Source: Streptomyces albipurpureus
Lineage (GTDB): Bacteria > Actinomycetota > Actinomycetes > Streptomycetales > Streptomycetaceae
NCBI RefSeq assembly: GCF_023701525.1
Contig: NZ_JAMQAW010000006.1
Coordinates: 62,001-126,000 of the forward strand
Length of the DNA: 64,000 nt
Direction: 5' to 3'
A model generated the notes under the pieces. It was not told where the DNA came from and did not search any database. It worked only from the letters and a program-made list of their open reading frames with translations. The position numbers and the translations under genes are program-made. Below are positions 40,721-48,888 of the stretch, in pieces (within the stretch, counting starts at the first letter, position 1; every line of letters begins with the position of its first letter).

Positions 40721-41689
40721 TCAGCGGGCGCTCAGCCAGTGCGGGTCCGGGACCACCGTCAGGATCGATGAGATCAGGAGGGTCACGCCCAGCACGATGA
40801 GCTCCACGCGGGCTGGGCGCTGGGCATCCGGACGGCCGCGGAGCATCCGGTGCCGGGCCACCAGCGCCAGCGCGCACGCCACCGCGACCAGAGCCACCTT
40901 GACGATCAGGACCCTGCCGTACGCCGTGTCGAGGACGACGTCCGTCGGAAGTCTGCGCAGGGTCGAGAGCGTCCCGGTGACGGCCAGGGCCGCGAGGAGC
41001 CAGGCGGCGAGACGGGCGTAGCCGGCGAGTACCGCCTTGGCGTCCGCACGGTTGGGTTGGCGCAGCCGTAGGGCGCGCAGCACATAGAGCAGACCACCGG
41101 CCCAGAGGGAGGCCGCGGTCAGATGGCAGACCGTCAGCGCCGCACCGAACTCGGGGCTGTACTGCTCCGGGTGGGCGCGGATGGCCTCCGCGACGATCAC
41201 CAGGGCCAGCGGGACGGCGGCCAGGGCGGGACGGCGTAGGGCAGCACAGCCAGCGGCGGCGAGGAAACCGTTCGCCATGATCAACAGCAGCTGGCCCTCA
41301 CGGGTGCCGTACGCCGTTGTCATGTCGATGTCGCTGACCACGGCCAGCCGAATGATCTGCCCCCCGGCGCCAACCGCTCCGGCGAGCGCGGCGGCCCGGG
41401 ACCATGAGCGGGGCAGCGCACCACGGTTCACCAGTCGCTTTCCCACGAGTTCACCCAGGTGGACCGTCAGTGCGACGAAGACGACGGTACGCAGCAGGGT
41501 GGCCGTACCGGCCGCGGGAATGGGTAGCTCCCCGGTGTCCCGCATGGCGAACCTGGTGCCGAAGTAGGCGATGGCCAAGGCGGTGGCCAGAAGGGCCGCC
41601 GTCGGGGCGATGGCCCGTCGGGACGCCCAGGCGCGAGGCATGGCTACGGAAGGAGCCACTTCATGGTCTTTGTCAGGGGTCGTGTGCAT
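40721..41689 (-). CDS. CopD-like integral membrane protein
   Basis: A 322-residue membrane protein with about eight helices. The C-terminal half matches CopD (VCHLTAASLWAGGLLYVLRAL, LLAALAVTGTLSTLR, YGRVLIVKVALVAVACALALVARHRM). CopD-family proteins are linked to copper uptake or trafficking; the partner CopC domain is absent, so the metal role is only inferred. The start has a cytoplasmic tail of about 28 residues. The EF-hand gene lies 85 bases upstream on the same strand. Confidence 0.75.
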   Translation of the reverse strand: MHTTPDKDHEVAPSVAMPRAWASRRAIAPTAALLATALAIAYFGTRFAMRDTGELPIPAAGTATLLRTVVFVALTVHLGELVGKRLVNRGALPRSWSRAAALAGAVGAGGQIIRLAVVSDIDMTTAYGTREGQLLLIMANGFLAAAGCAALRRPALAAVPLALVIVAEAIRAHPEQYSPEFGAALTVCHLTAASLWAGGLLYVLRALRLRQPNRADAKAVLAGYARLAAWLLAALAVTGTLSTLRRLPTDVVLDTAYGRVLIVKVALVAVACALALVARHRMLRGRPDAQRPARVELIVLGVTLLISSILTVVPDPHWLSAR

Positions 41690-41774
41690 CGCGATTCGGC
41701 GGATCTGGACCCCTCGGCGGCGAGTCGGCCGGGGCGTCCCCCCGGCCGACTCGCCGGGGAGTCGCTCCCTTGGA

Positions 41775-42014
41775 TCAGGCCGGTTCCGCCGCCGGCTTGG
41801 CGCGCTTGTTCAACGAGTCCCAGAACTCCTCGAAGGTCAGCTCACCGTCGCCATTGGCGTCCTTGGTCTTGATCACCGCTTCGGCGACCGTCTCGGTGAC
41901 ATAGAAGTCGCCCAGCTGCGCCATCGCGCTCTTGTACTCCGTCGCCGTGATGCGACCGTCGCCGTTCAGATCGAACCGGTCGAACGCTCTGCGCGCCTCT
42001 TCAATGTCCGCCAC
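41775..42014 (-). CDS. Two-EF-hand calcium-binding protein
   Basis: A 79-residue acidic protein made of one EF-hand pair. Both loops are complete: DLNGDGRITATE (first) and DANGDGELTFEE (second), each with the DxNGDG...E calcium ligands. It resembles the small Streptomyces Cab proteins. There is no signal peptide, so it acts in the cytoplasm, possibly as a calcium buffer or sensor. The C-terminal KPAAEPA tail is short and disordered. It is divergent from the acetyltransferase gene. Confidence 0.92.
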   Translation of the reverse strand: MADIEEARRAFDRFDLNGDGRITATEYKSAMAQLGDFYVTETVAEAVIKTKDANGDGELTFEEFWDSLNKRAKPAAEPA

Positions 42015-42114
42015 TGCTGTGCCCCTCCTGGGTGCGCTTTCGCACTACTGATGGAGATCAGATTATCCGCAGCCCCGGCGATGGGTTCCAGAGACGGTCC
42101 GCGATCATGATCCG

Positions 42115-42780
42115 ATGAGCAATGAACCAACTGGTGTGGCGCAGGGGACGGACGTGGCGGAGATTCTGTCCGCGGCCGCACGGGGGGAGTTCCCTCCGGC
42201 CGACGGGACCACCACGGTGGTCAGACAGCCGAGTGCCCGGGACTGCGGTGTGCTGGCCTTCACCGCCCACTCGGTGGTCTTTGTGGACGAGGACCCGATC
42301 TGGGTGCGCGAGCGGTTGGCCGCCACTCCCACCGATCCCCTGGCGGCGTCGATGCACCCTGCGTTCCTGTCGGCGATGCTCGCTCGAACCGGCCGGTCGA
42401 TGGATGCCATCGACGTACTGACGGTCGCCGCCGCGCTGCCGGGTGCCCCCGATGTCGAACTGACGGAGATCGACGACCACGGCCACCCCCGGGTGGCGCG
42501 GGCGCTGAGGTACCGGGACGGGGTACGGGCCTGGAAGGCCGATGGGGGGATGCTGGTCCTCGGGCAGGGGTTGGCCGGGCGTTGGGAGTGCTCGGTGGAG
42601 GTCGACGGGAGCGCCAGGGGGCGGGGGCTCGGGGTGGCACTTGCCCGGGCCGCCCGGCAGCTGGTGCCGGGTGAAGCGGTGTGGGCGCAGATAGCACCGG
42701 GGAACGCCCGCAGTGTGCGGGCGTTCCAACGGGCGGGGTTCAGACCTGTGGGCTCGGAGGCGCTCTTCGCGGTCCGTTGA
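42115..42780 (+). CDS. GNAT-family acetyltransferase
   Basis: A 221-residue protein whose C-terminal part carries the acetyl-CoA binding motif A of GNAT enzymes (WECSVEVDGSARGRGLGVALARAARQLV) and the following motif B region (QIAPGNARSVRAFQRAGFRPVGSEALF). The N-terminal half is a less conserved domain with FTAHSVVFVDEDPIWVRERL. The substrate is unknown. It is convergent with the beta-propeller lipoprotein gene. Confidence 0.85.
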   Translation: MSNEPTGVAQGTDVAEILSAAARGEFPPADGTTTVVRQPSARDCGVLAFTAHSVVFVDEDPIWVRERLAATPTDPLAASMHPAFLSAMLARTGRSMDAIDVLTVAAALPGAPDVELTEIDDHGHPRVARALRYRDGVRAWKADGGMLVLGQGLAGRWECSVEVDGSARGRGLGVALARAARQLVPGEAVWAQIAPGNARSVRAFQRAGFRPVGSEALFAVR

Positions 42781-42812
42781 CCTCCGGAAGGGGTGGCGAA
42801 CCTCCGCACCCA

Positions 42813-42832
42813 GGGGCCCGGCGCCGGGCCCC
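42813..42832. terminator. Bidirectional terminator palindrome
   Basis: A perfect 10-bp inverted repeat with no spacer (GGGGCCCGGC / GCCGGGCCCC) in the 54-base gap between the convergent acetyltransferase and beta-propeller genes. As RNA it can fold into a stem with a 4-base loop on either strand. Confidence 0.7.
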
Positions 42833-42834
42833 GC

Positions 42835-44061
42835 TCAGCGGAATACCCCGGTGTGGCCGAGGGAGTAGCGTCCGGGCTGGGGATAGACCGCAAGGCCGTG
42901 CGGACCGCCGCCCACCGGGATGCGGGCGAGTTGCTTGCCCGTCTTGGTGTCGATGGCGTAGACCTCCGAGTCATAGCGCCCGGACAGCCAGAGCACCTTT
43001 CCGTCAGCGGAGACCCCACCCATGTCGGGGCTGCCGCCATCGGGCAGCCACCACTTCTTCGTCAGCTTGTTCTGCTGGAAGTCGAAGATGGAGACCGATC
43101 CCTCACCGCGGTTGGGGATGTACATCTCCTTGGAGTCCCGGCTGATGTACAGACCGTGGCAGCCCTTGCCGGTGGGCATCAGCCGGGGGGTGGTGAACTT
43201 CTCGCCGTCGAGCACCCATACGCCGTGCGCCATCATGTCCGCGATGTAGAAGGTCTTGCCGTCCGGCGAGATCTTCACGTCCTGTGGCATCGCTCCCTTG
43301 AAGGGGAGCTTCTGCTGGCCGACGACTTCCATCTTCTCCGTGTCGACCTTCAGCAGCTCGCCGGAGAACTCGCAGGAGACGACGAAGTATCTGCCGTCCG
43401 CTGAGAAGTCGGCGTGGTTCACCCCGTAGCAGCTGACCGGGACGGTCTTCTTCCGGTCCATGGTGTGCGGATCGCGGAAGACGAGTTCACGGTCGAGCGA
43501 GGCCATGACGACCGCGTACCTGCCGTTGGGGGTGAAGTAGAGGTTGTAGGGGTCGTGCACTTCGACCGCCTTGCCCGCCTTCCCGGTCGCCGGGTTGATC
43601 GGGGTGAGCGTATGGCCGCGGTTGTTGTTGACCCAGAGGGTCTTCAGATCCCAGGACGGGACCACGTGTTGCGGTTGCACTCCGACCGGGATGGTCTCGA
43701 CGACCTGGTAGGTCGTGGGGTCGATGACCGAGACCGTGTTGGAGTTGGTGTTGGGGACGTACACCCGCGACGGGAACTTCCGTACCACCGGCGAGAGCTT
43801 GTTGGGGCGATCCGCGGCGTAGATGTCCTTGGGGTCGAGGACCGGTGGCATTCCCGGCAGCCCGACCGGGACGGCCTTCTCGGGGGCGACGGGAGGTGCG
43901 GCGGCCTTGCTTCGGGTCGCCTTGGTCTTGTCCGCCTCGGTGCCGCTCGCCAGGGACTGCGAGTCGTTGGTGCCGCACCCTGCCAGTACGGCGATCAGGG
44001 CCCCGGCCAGCAGTGTCGCGGCCCGCCGGGTGATCCTCAGAGGAGTGGTTGTCGGATGCAT
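42835..44061 (-). CDS. YVTN beta-propeller lipoprotein
   Basis: A 408-residue exported lipoprotein: the signal peptide contains TRRAATLLAGALIAVLAGC with lipidated Cys29, then a charged linker. The rest is a beta-propeller of the YVTN/YncE type, with repeating strands such as RVYVPNTNSNTVSVIDPTTYQVVETIPVG and SEVYAIDTKTGKQLARIPVGGGPHG. Its role outside the membrane is unknown. Its ATG overlaps the stop of the deacetylase-like gene by one base (TGATG), so the two are coupled and may act together on the envelope. Confidence 0.85.
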   Translation of the reverse strand: MHPTTTPLRITRRAATLLAGALIAVLAGCGTNDSQSLASGTEADKTKATRSKAAAPPVAPEKAVPVGLPGMPPVLDPKDIYAADRPNKLSPVVRKFPSRVYVPNTNSNTVSVIDPTTYQVVETIPVGVQPQHVVPSWDLKTLWVNNNRGHTLTPINPATGKAGKAVEVHDPYNLYFTPNGRYAVVMASLDRELVFRDPHTMDRKKTVPVSCYGVNHADFSADGRYFVVSCEFSGELLKVDTEKMEVVGQQKLPFKGAMPQDVKISPDGKTFYIADMMAHGVWVLDGEKFTTPRLMPTGKGCHGLYISRDSKEMYIPNRGEGSVSIFDFQQNKLTKKWWLPDGGSPDMGGVSADGKVLWLSGRYDSEVYAIDTKTGKQLARIPVGGGPHGLAVYPQPGRYSLGHTGVFR

Positions 44062-44867
44062 CAGCTCAGCAGCTCCGTGGTGGTCACCGCGCGCAGTCCG
44101 CGGCGGTCGAGATCGTCGAGGAGGGCGGGCAGTGCGGCGACCGTGTCCGCATAGCCGAAGTGCAGACTCACCACCGATCCGCGCTGGATCTGCCCGGCGA
44201 CCGTGCGGGTCACGGCCGCGGCGCCGGGCGAGGTGGCGTCGAGGGAGTCAAGGTCGTACGAGAGGACATGGGGGTATCCGGCTCGCCCGGCGAGCCGGGT
44301 GATGAGCGGGGTGGTGTGCTGGGTGCGGGAGGGTCGGAACCAACTGCCGATGGAGCCGGTGAGCGTACGCAGCCGCCGGGCGCAGGCGGTGATCTCGGCG
44401 TAGGCCTCCGACTCGGGCATTTCGGTGATGGAGAGATGGCGTTGGGTGTGATTGCCCAGGTCGTGGCCGCCGTCCAGGATTCTGCGCGCGAGTTCTGGAT
44501 ACTCGTCGAGCCAGCTCCCCACGGCCAGGACGGTGATCCGCGCCCGGGCTCGTTCGACTTCGGCGAGTACGGCGCGCGCGGTGGCCGGGTCGCCGTTCCC
44601 GTGGAAGGTCAGGGCGACCTGATCGCGATCGCGCGGCCCGTGGGTGATCTCGGTGGGCTGCTTGGCGAATCGACGCGCGGCGGGTGCGACGCGGGGGCGT
44701 GAGCCCTGGGAGGCAAAGGGCCGGCCGGGCACGGCGGTCGACGGCGCGTCGGCGGGCGGGGGGCTGGCCGGGGCGGGACCTGTGCCGGCGCAGCCGGCGG
44801 CCAGGGCACCCACGACGGCGGCCCCGGCTCCTGTGCGTAGGGCGCGGCGGCGGTCGATCGAGGTCAC
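44061..44867 (-). CDS. Polysaccharide deacetylase-like lipoprotein with altered motif 1
   Basis: A 268-residue NodB-fold protein. The N-terminus has a Tat-like RRRALRTG and a lipobox ending at Cys26. The metal histidines of motif 2 are kept (His140 and His144 in GNHTQRH), but motif 1, normally TFDDG with the catalytic and metal aspartates, reads TFHGNGD (87-93). SWFRPSRTQHT corresponds to motif 3. It may therefore have altered metal use or activity. It is the first gene of a two-gene unit with the beta-propeller lipoprotein. Confidence 0.82.
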   Translation of the reverse strand: MTSIDRRRALRTGAGAAVVGALAAGCAGTGPAPASPPPADAPSTAVPGRPFASQGSRPRVAPAARRFAKQPTEITHGPRDRDQVALTFHGNGDPATARAVLAEVERARARITVLAVGSWLDEYPELARRILDGGHDLGNHTQRHLSITEMPESEAYAEITACARRLRTLTGSIGSWFRPSRTQHTTPLITRLAGRAGYPHVLSYDLDSLDATSPGAAAVTRTVAGQIQRGSVVSLHFGYADTVAALPALLDDLDRRGLRAVTTTELLS

Positions 44868-45355
44868 GGGAAAGCACAGTAGGGGCGAATCAAGTAAAAA
44901 ATAACGATTGCCCTAATTTAGCGACCTTGCGGGTCGCACCCACCTGAAGTGAACAGATCAAGGAAACAGTCATCGCAAGCGAGTCTCAGCCATCACTTAC
45001 GAGGCCAGTCACCCATTTCGCCTGGACTTCCTACTCACTCTGGCAATTTTTGCCCCTTTTGGGCGATAACGTGATTTGGGCCTGGGGACCCCATCTGCCA
45101 TAGTCGATGGCACGACCCCCTTTGACCCGGGCCAGGTCGTCATCAGCGGTCGTGGACACACCCCCTGTTCCACGGCGCTTCACAGAGGCCCCCGGCACCA
45201 CCGACACCCTCGGACCGCCGGGGGCCTCTGTGTCCTCCCCGCCACCCGTGCCATCGTTCGCCCGCCACTGGGCTCAGCCCAGGGGGAAGTCATCGAGGTG
45301 CGGCAAGGTGGGCGGGGGTGATCCATCGAGGCGGATCGCCTCCACCCCACGCGGC
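44868..45355. other. Gene-free stretch with AT-rich patch and strong hairpin
   Basis: About 490 bases between two minus-strand genes. 44890-45070 is unusually AT-rich for this genome (AAGTAAAAAATAACG, ATTTTTGCCCCTTTTGGGC), consistent with promoters. A perfect 16-bp hairpin lies at 45181-45232. No protein gene is supported. Confidence 0.6.
45181..45232. terminator. Perfect 16-bp hairpin
   Basis: CACAGAGGCCCCCGGC pairs perfectly with GCCGGGGGCCTCTGTG across a 20-base loop. It is about 125 bases downstream of the ATPase stop (minus strand) and could end that transcript. On the plus strand it is followed by a pyrimidine tract (TCCTCCCC) and could be the 3' end of an unannotated small RNA. Confidence 0.65.
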
Positions 45356-45874
45356 CTAGGCCGAGGAGGAGTGACGCTCCGGGACCCGCATCTCGAACCA
45401 GATGGTCTTGCCGCGCGGCAGTAGGTCCACACCCCATCGGTCGGAGAGCTTGTCCACCAGGAAGAGGCCCCGCCCACTGATGTCCATCGGCTGCACCGGG
45501 AGCAGACAGGGCAACCCTCGCGAGGGGTCACGCACCTCGATCCTGATCCAGCCCCGGCGGCGCAGCATCCGTAACCCGAACACGCGCGCGCCCGTGTGGC
45601 GCACGGCGTTGCCCACCAACTCCGAGACCAGCAGCACCGCGTGCTCGGCGGTCGCGGCGGAGAGCGCCCACTGATGGGCCACCACACAGTGGGTCAACCG
45701 CCGTGCGGTGGCGGCGGATTCGGGGCGGGACGGAAGGCGGACTTCCTCATCAGCCGGGTTGCCGAACAACTCCAGCGCTTTGAGCGCCTGTTCGTCTTCG
45801 ACGGGGGATGCCCAACGGGTGGCGACGGCGCCACTGCGCTGCCGCGGTTGCTCCACACCCTCAAGGCCCGCCAT
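45356..45874 (-). CDS. RsbW-like ATP-binding protein with a TTA codon
   Basis: A 172-residue GHKL-ATPase domain protein like the many Streptomyces anti-sigma/serine-kinase paralogues. The N box is LVSELVGNAVRHTGA, G1 is EVRDPSRG and G2 is GRGLFLVDKLSDRWG. The N-terminal 45 residues are variable. An in-frame TTA (45572-45574, residue 101, VFGLRML) makes its translation potentially bldA-dependent. The start MAGLEG is preferred; ATGs a few codons upstream (45886) are alternatives. The partner protein is unknown. Confidence 0.87.
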   Translation of the reverse strand: MAGLEGVEQPRQRSGAVATRWASPVEDEQALKALELFGNPADEEVRLPSRPESAATARRLTHCVVAHQWALSAATAEHAVLLVSELVGNAVRHTGARVFGLRMLRRRGWIRIEVRDPSRGLPCLLPVQPMDISGRGLFLVDKLSDRWGVDLLPRGKTIWFEMRVPERHSSSA

Positions 45875-46201
45875 GCCCCCCATCATGGCCGCTATGGGGG
45901 GCTCCCGTGGCCGATCCCGCGTAAGAGAGCCCCCGAGGTCGGCCGCTCAGGGGCCACCCCGGCCGCGACGATGACATATGCCAGCGGCCTCGCGCTCCTT
46001 GACGCGCTCACCCTGAACCGCATTGACACCCTGTCAATAGCCCTCCTGGCAAGCCCACGACCAGGCGTTTCCTGGAATCGCCCGAGACTTCGACACAGGC
46101 TGACCGCACTACGCCGGGGCCTGCGACGCTCCCACCGCCGCCGTGACTCATCTCTCGCGGACAGTCAGGGGTTGTGAAAGAACCCAGCGGAATGGACCGG
46201 G
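45875..46201. other. Gene-free stretch upstream of the RsbW-like gene
   Basis: About 325 bases between the RsbW-like start and the enoyl-CoA hydratase stop (both minus strand). It contains a moderately AT-rich part around 45990-46060 (GACACCCTGTCAATAGCC) that may hold the RsbW-like promoter. No gene is seen. Confidence 0.5.
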
Positions 46202-46981
46202 TCAGCGGAAGCGGGCCTTGCCCGGCCCGTCCTCGACAAAACTACGCATACCGATCTCACGGTCCTCCGTCGCGAACAGCCCTGCGAACCAGTTCCGTTC
46301 GATCGTCAATCCCGTCTCGATATCGGTCTCCAGGCCGGCGTCGATGGTCTCCTTGGCCGCGCGCAAGGCCATGGCCGGACCCTTCGCCAGCCGTGCGGCC
46401 CACGCCTGCGCCTGCTCATAGACCTCGGCCGCCGGCACGACCCGGTCCACCAGGCCGAGTGCCAGTGCCTCAGCCGCCTTCACCTGACGGCCGGTGAAGA
46501 TCAGATCCTTCGCCTTGGAGGGGCCGATGAGTCGAGCGAGTCGCTGGGTGCCACCCGCGCCGGGGATCAGCCCGAGAAGGATCTCCGGCTGACCCAGCTT
46601 GGCGTTGTCCGCGGCGATCCGGAAGTCCGCGCAGAGAGCCAGTTCGCAGCCGCCACCGAGGGCATACCCGGTGACCGCGGCCACCACGGGCTTGGGGATA
46701 CGGGCAACGGCGGTGAAGGACGCCTGAAGCGCGCCGGCCCGCGCCACCATTCCCGCGTGATCCATCCGCTCCATCTCCTTGATGTCCGCACCGGCGGCGA
46801 ACACCTTCTCGCCCCCGTACAGAATCACCGCCCGGATGTCATCGCGACGGCCAGCCTCCTCGGCCAGCTCGCGCAGCCGGTCCTGGATGGCGATGTCGAG
46901 TGCGTTCATCGGGGGACGGTCCAGGCGAATGGTGCCCACGCCGTCGAGGACTTCGAGGTTCACGGTGTTAGCGGTCGTCAT
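46202..46981 (-). CDS. Enoyl-CoA hydratase/isomerase family protein
   Basis: A 259-residue crotonase-fold enzyme. The oxyanion-hole motifs are VFAAGADIKEM and GYALGGGCELALCADFRIA. The second catalytic glutamate region reads LGQPEILLGLIPGAGGTQRLARLIG, matching true hydratases. The likely reaction is hydration of 2-enoyl-CoA in fatty-acid breakdown. It is a stand-alone gene, and the start MTTANTVNLEV is the first available. Confidence 0.9.
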   Translation of the reverse strand: MTTANTVNLEVLDGVGTIRLDRPPMNALDIAIQDRLRELAEEAGRRDDIRAVILYGGEKVFAAGADIKEMERMDHAGMVARAGALQASFTAVARIPKPVVAAVTGYALGGGCELALCADFRIAADNAKLGQPEILLGLIPGAGGTQRLARLIGPSKAKDLIFTGRQVKAAEALALGLVDRVVPAAEVYEQAQAWAARLAKGPAMALRAAKETIDAGLETDIETGLTIERNWFAGLFATEDREIGMRSFVEDGPGKARFR

Positions 46982-47185
46982 GCAGGCAGGTTAACCGCCG
47001 CTAACGGGGTCGGACCCGGTGCTGTGACGTACACAGCACCGGGTCCGGTGGGTTCTCAGAGCCTCATGGACGTTTCTCGGTGCGGCCCGGAGGGCCTTGG
47101 TGTTCTTCGGCGGCACTCCGCGGCACTCCGCGCGGTTCTCCCGAGAGCCACTCGCGGCCGATCGCCGGCCGTCGGTGGCGCTTGG

Positions 47186-48427
47186 CTACTTGGTCCACTC
47201 CGCCCAGGACATGTTCCAACCGTTGAGGCCGTTGTCGGGGGCGATCTGCTTGTCGTCGGATTTCTCCACCACCACGACATCACCGATGAGCGAGTTCTCG
47301 AAGAACCAACGGGCCGGGGCGTCCTTGTCACCGCCACCGCGGACATCGCGCAGACTGACGCAGCCGTGACTGACGTTCTGCGAGCCGAAGGTTCCCGCCG
47401 AGGCCCAGTAGTTGCCGTGGATGAAGGTGCCCGACGTGGAAAGACGCATGGCGTGCGGCACGTCCTTGATGTCGTACTCACCGCCGAAGCCGACGGTCGC
47501 GCCGTCCATCCGGGTGACCTTGTACTTCTCGCTGATCACCATCTGACCGTTGTACGTGGTCGAGGACGGCGCCCCCGCGGTGATCGGGATGTCCTTGATC
47601 TGGACACCGTCCCGGACGATCTTCATTCGCTTGGCGGTGGCGTCCACGGTGGAGACCTGGCTGCGACCGATCGTGAAGGACACGGTCTTGGCCTGCTTGC
47701 CGTAGACACCGGGGCGGCCCTCGACACCGTCGAGATTGAGCGCGACGGTGACCTTGGTCCCCGGAGCCCAGTACTTCTCAGGACGGAAGTCGAGCCGGTC
47801 GTTGCCGAACCAGTGGCCCTCGATCGGCACCGCCGGCACCGCCGTCACCTTGATGGCCTTCTCCACAACCTCCGGGTTGGTGATACCCCGGGTGAACTTG
47901 AGGGAGACCGGCATACCGACCCCGACCGTGGACTTGTCCTCAGGGGTGTAGTGCCCGATGAAGGTGTTCTTCGGTACGAGGGTGGTGAAGCTGGCGTCCT
48001 TCGCCGACTGACGGCCGTCCTTGTCCTTGGCCACGGCGTGCACCTTGTACAGCGTGGAGGCGGCCAGATGGTGCAGCGGCTCCCAGGAGCCGCCGTCGGC
48101 GGAGATCTTGCCCTCAACAGCGACACCCTTGTCGTCCTGGACGGTGACCGTGGTGAGCTTGCCCTGGGCGGCGGTGACCTTGAGGACGCCGCTGGTGGCG
48201 ACCCCCTTGGCACCGGCCTTGGGGCTGACGGTGACCACCGCCTGCGAGGCCGCGTTACCGACCCGCCCGCTGCTGTCGCCGCCCTTGCCGCTGTCCTTGT
48301 CGGAACCCCCACCGCACGCGGTCACCAGCACGAGCAGGGCGCCCATGGCCCCTGCGAGCAGCGCGGAACGCCTGCGATGTCGAGGGAAGCCAACCGATGT
48401 CCCCGATATCGGATGCCCGTCCTTCAT
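47186..48427 (-). CDS. L,D-transpeptidase lipoprotein 1
   Basis: A 413-residue lipoprotein that makes 3-3 peptidoglycan cross-links. The signal peptide ends at Cys38 (LLVLVTAC); two Ig-like domains follow (including TAQGKLTTVTVQDDKGVAVEGKIS), then the YkuD catalytic domain with HGNYWASAGTFGSQNVSHGCVSLRD and nucleophile Cys356. The start has GGGGAG 5 bases upstream. The architecture matches mycobacterial Ldt enzymes. A close paralogue lies upstream on the same strand. Confidence 0.93.
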   Translation of the reverse strand: MKDGHPISGTSVGFPRHRRRSALLAGAMGALLVLVTACGGGSDKDSGKGGDSSGRVGNAASQAVVTVSPKAGAKGVATSGVLKVTAAQGKLTTVTVQDDKGVAVEGKISADGGSWEPLHHLAASTLYKVHAVAKDKDGRQSAKDASFTTLVPKNTFIGHYTPEDKSTVGVGMPVSLKFTRGITNPEVVEKAIKVTAVPAVPIEGHWFGNDRLDFRPEKYWAPGTKVTVALNLDGVEGRPGVYGKQAKTVSFTIGRSQVSTVDATAKRMKIVRDGVQIKDIPITAGAPSSTTYNGQMVISEKYKVTRMDGATVGFGGEYDIKDVPHAMRLSTSGTFIHGNYWASAGTFGSQNVSHGCVSLRDVRGGGDKDAPARWFFENSLIGDVVVVEKSDDKQIAPDNGLNGWNMSWAEWTK

Positions 48428-48888
48428 GGTGTCTCCCCTCGCACGGCCCGGCCCCGCCTAGGCCCTCACCCCCGCGCGTCTTACGCACGCACATCGACCA
48501 GACAATCACACACGTGGTCGTGGATTGTTCGCGTGTTTGTCACCGTTCAGTCCCAAGCTTCGACGGGCTCAACGGGCAGGTGGGGAGGTGGCGTCGGGGG
48601 GTGGGGCCGGGTGGGGCGGCCCGGTCCGCCGCTCCATCGGCGGGGTGCGGAAGGGCAGAGTCCGCGACACTCGCCACCGGTGAGTCCTCGCCCTGGATCT
48701 CAGTGACGAGGTTCTGTGCCCGCGATCTCCGTGACTGCGATCGCCGTGGGGCCGCGATCTCGGCCGTCATCTGTCGGTGGCCGTCATCTGTCGGTGGCCG
48801 CGGGGGGCACCGGTGTCGGATCAGCGCGGGTGGCACTCGCCACGCGAGGGCCACCCGGGCCCAGGGGCACCCGGCCCACTCACTCGGG
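48428..48888. other. Gene-free stretch between the two L,D-transpeptidase genes
   Basis: About 460 bases with no gene. It includes a perfect tandem duplication of a 17-base unit GGCCGTCATCTGTCGGT (48762-48778 and 48779-48795). The promoter of the downstream transpeptidase gene probably lies near 48490-48540, where the DNA is less GC-rich (ATCACACACGTGG, GTGTTTGTCACCG). Confidence 0.6.

Noticed and set aside
46757..48706. A 649-codon plus-strand ORF opposite L,D-transpeptidase 1
   Set aside because: It mirrors the codon bias of the real gene on the other strand, has no family motif, and crosses intergenic sequence.
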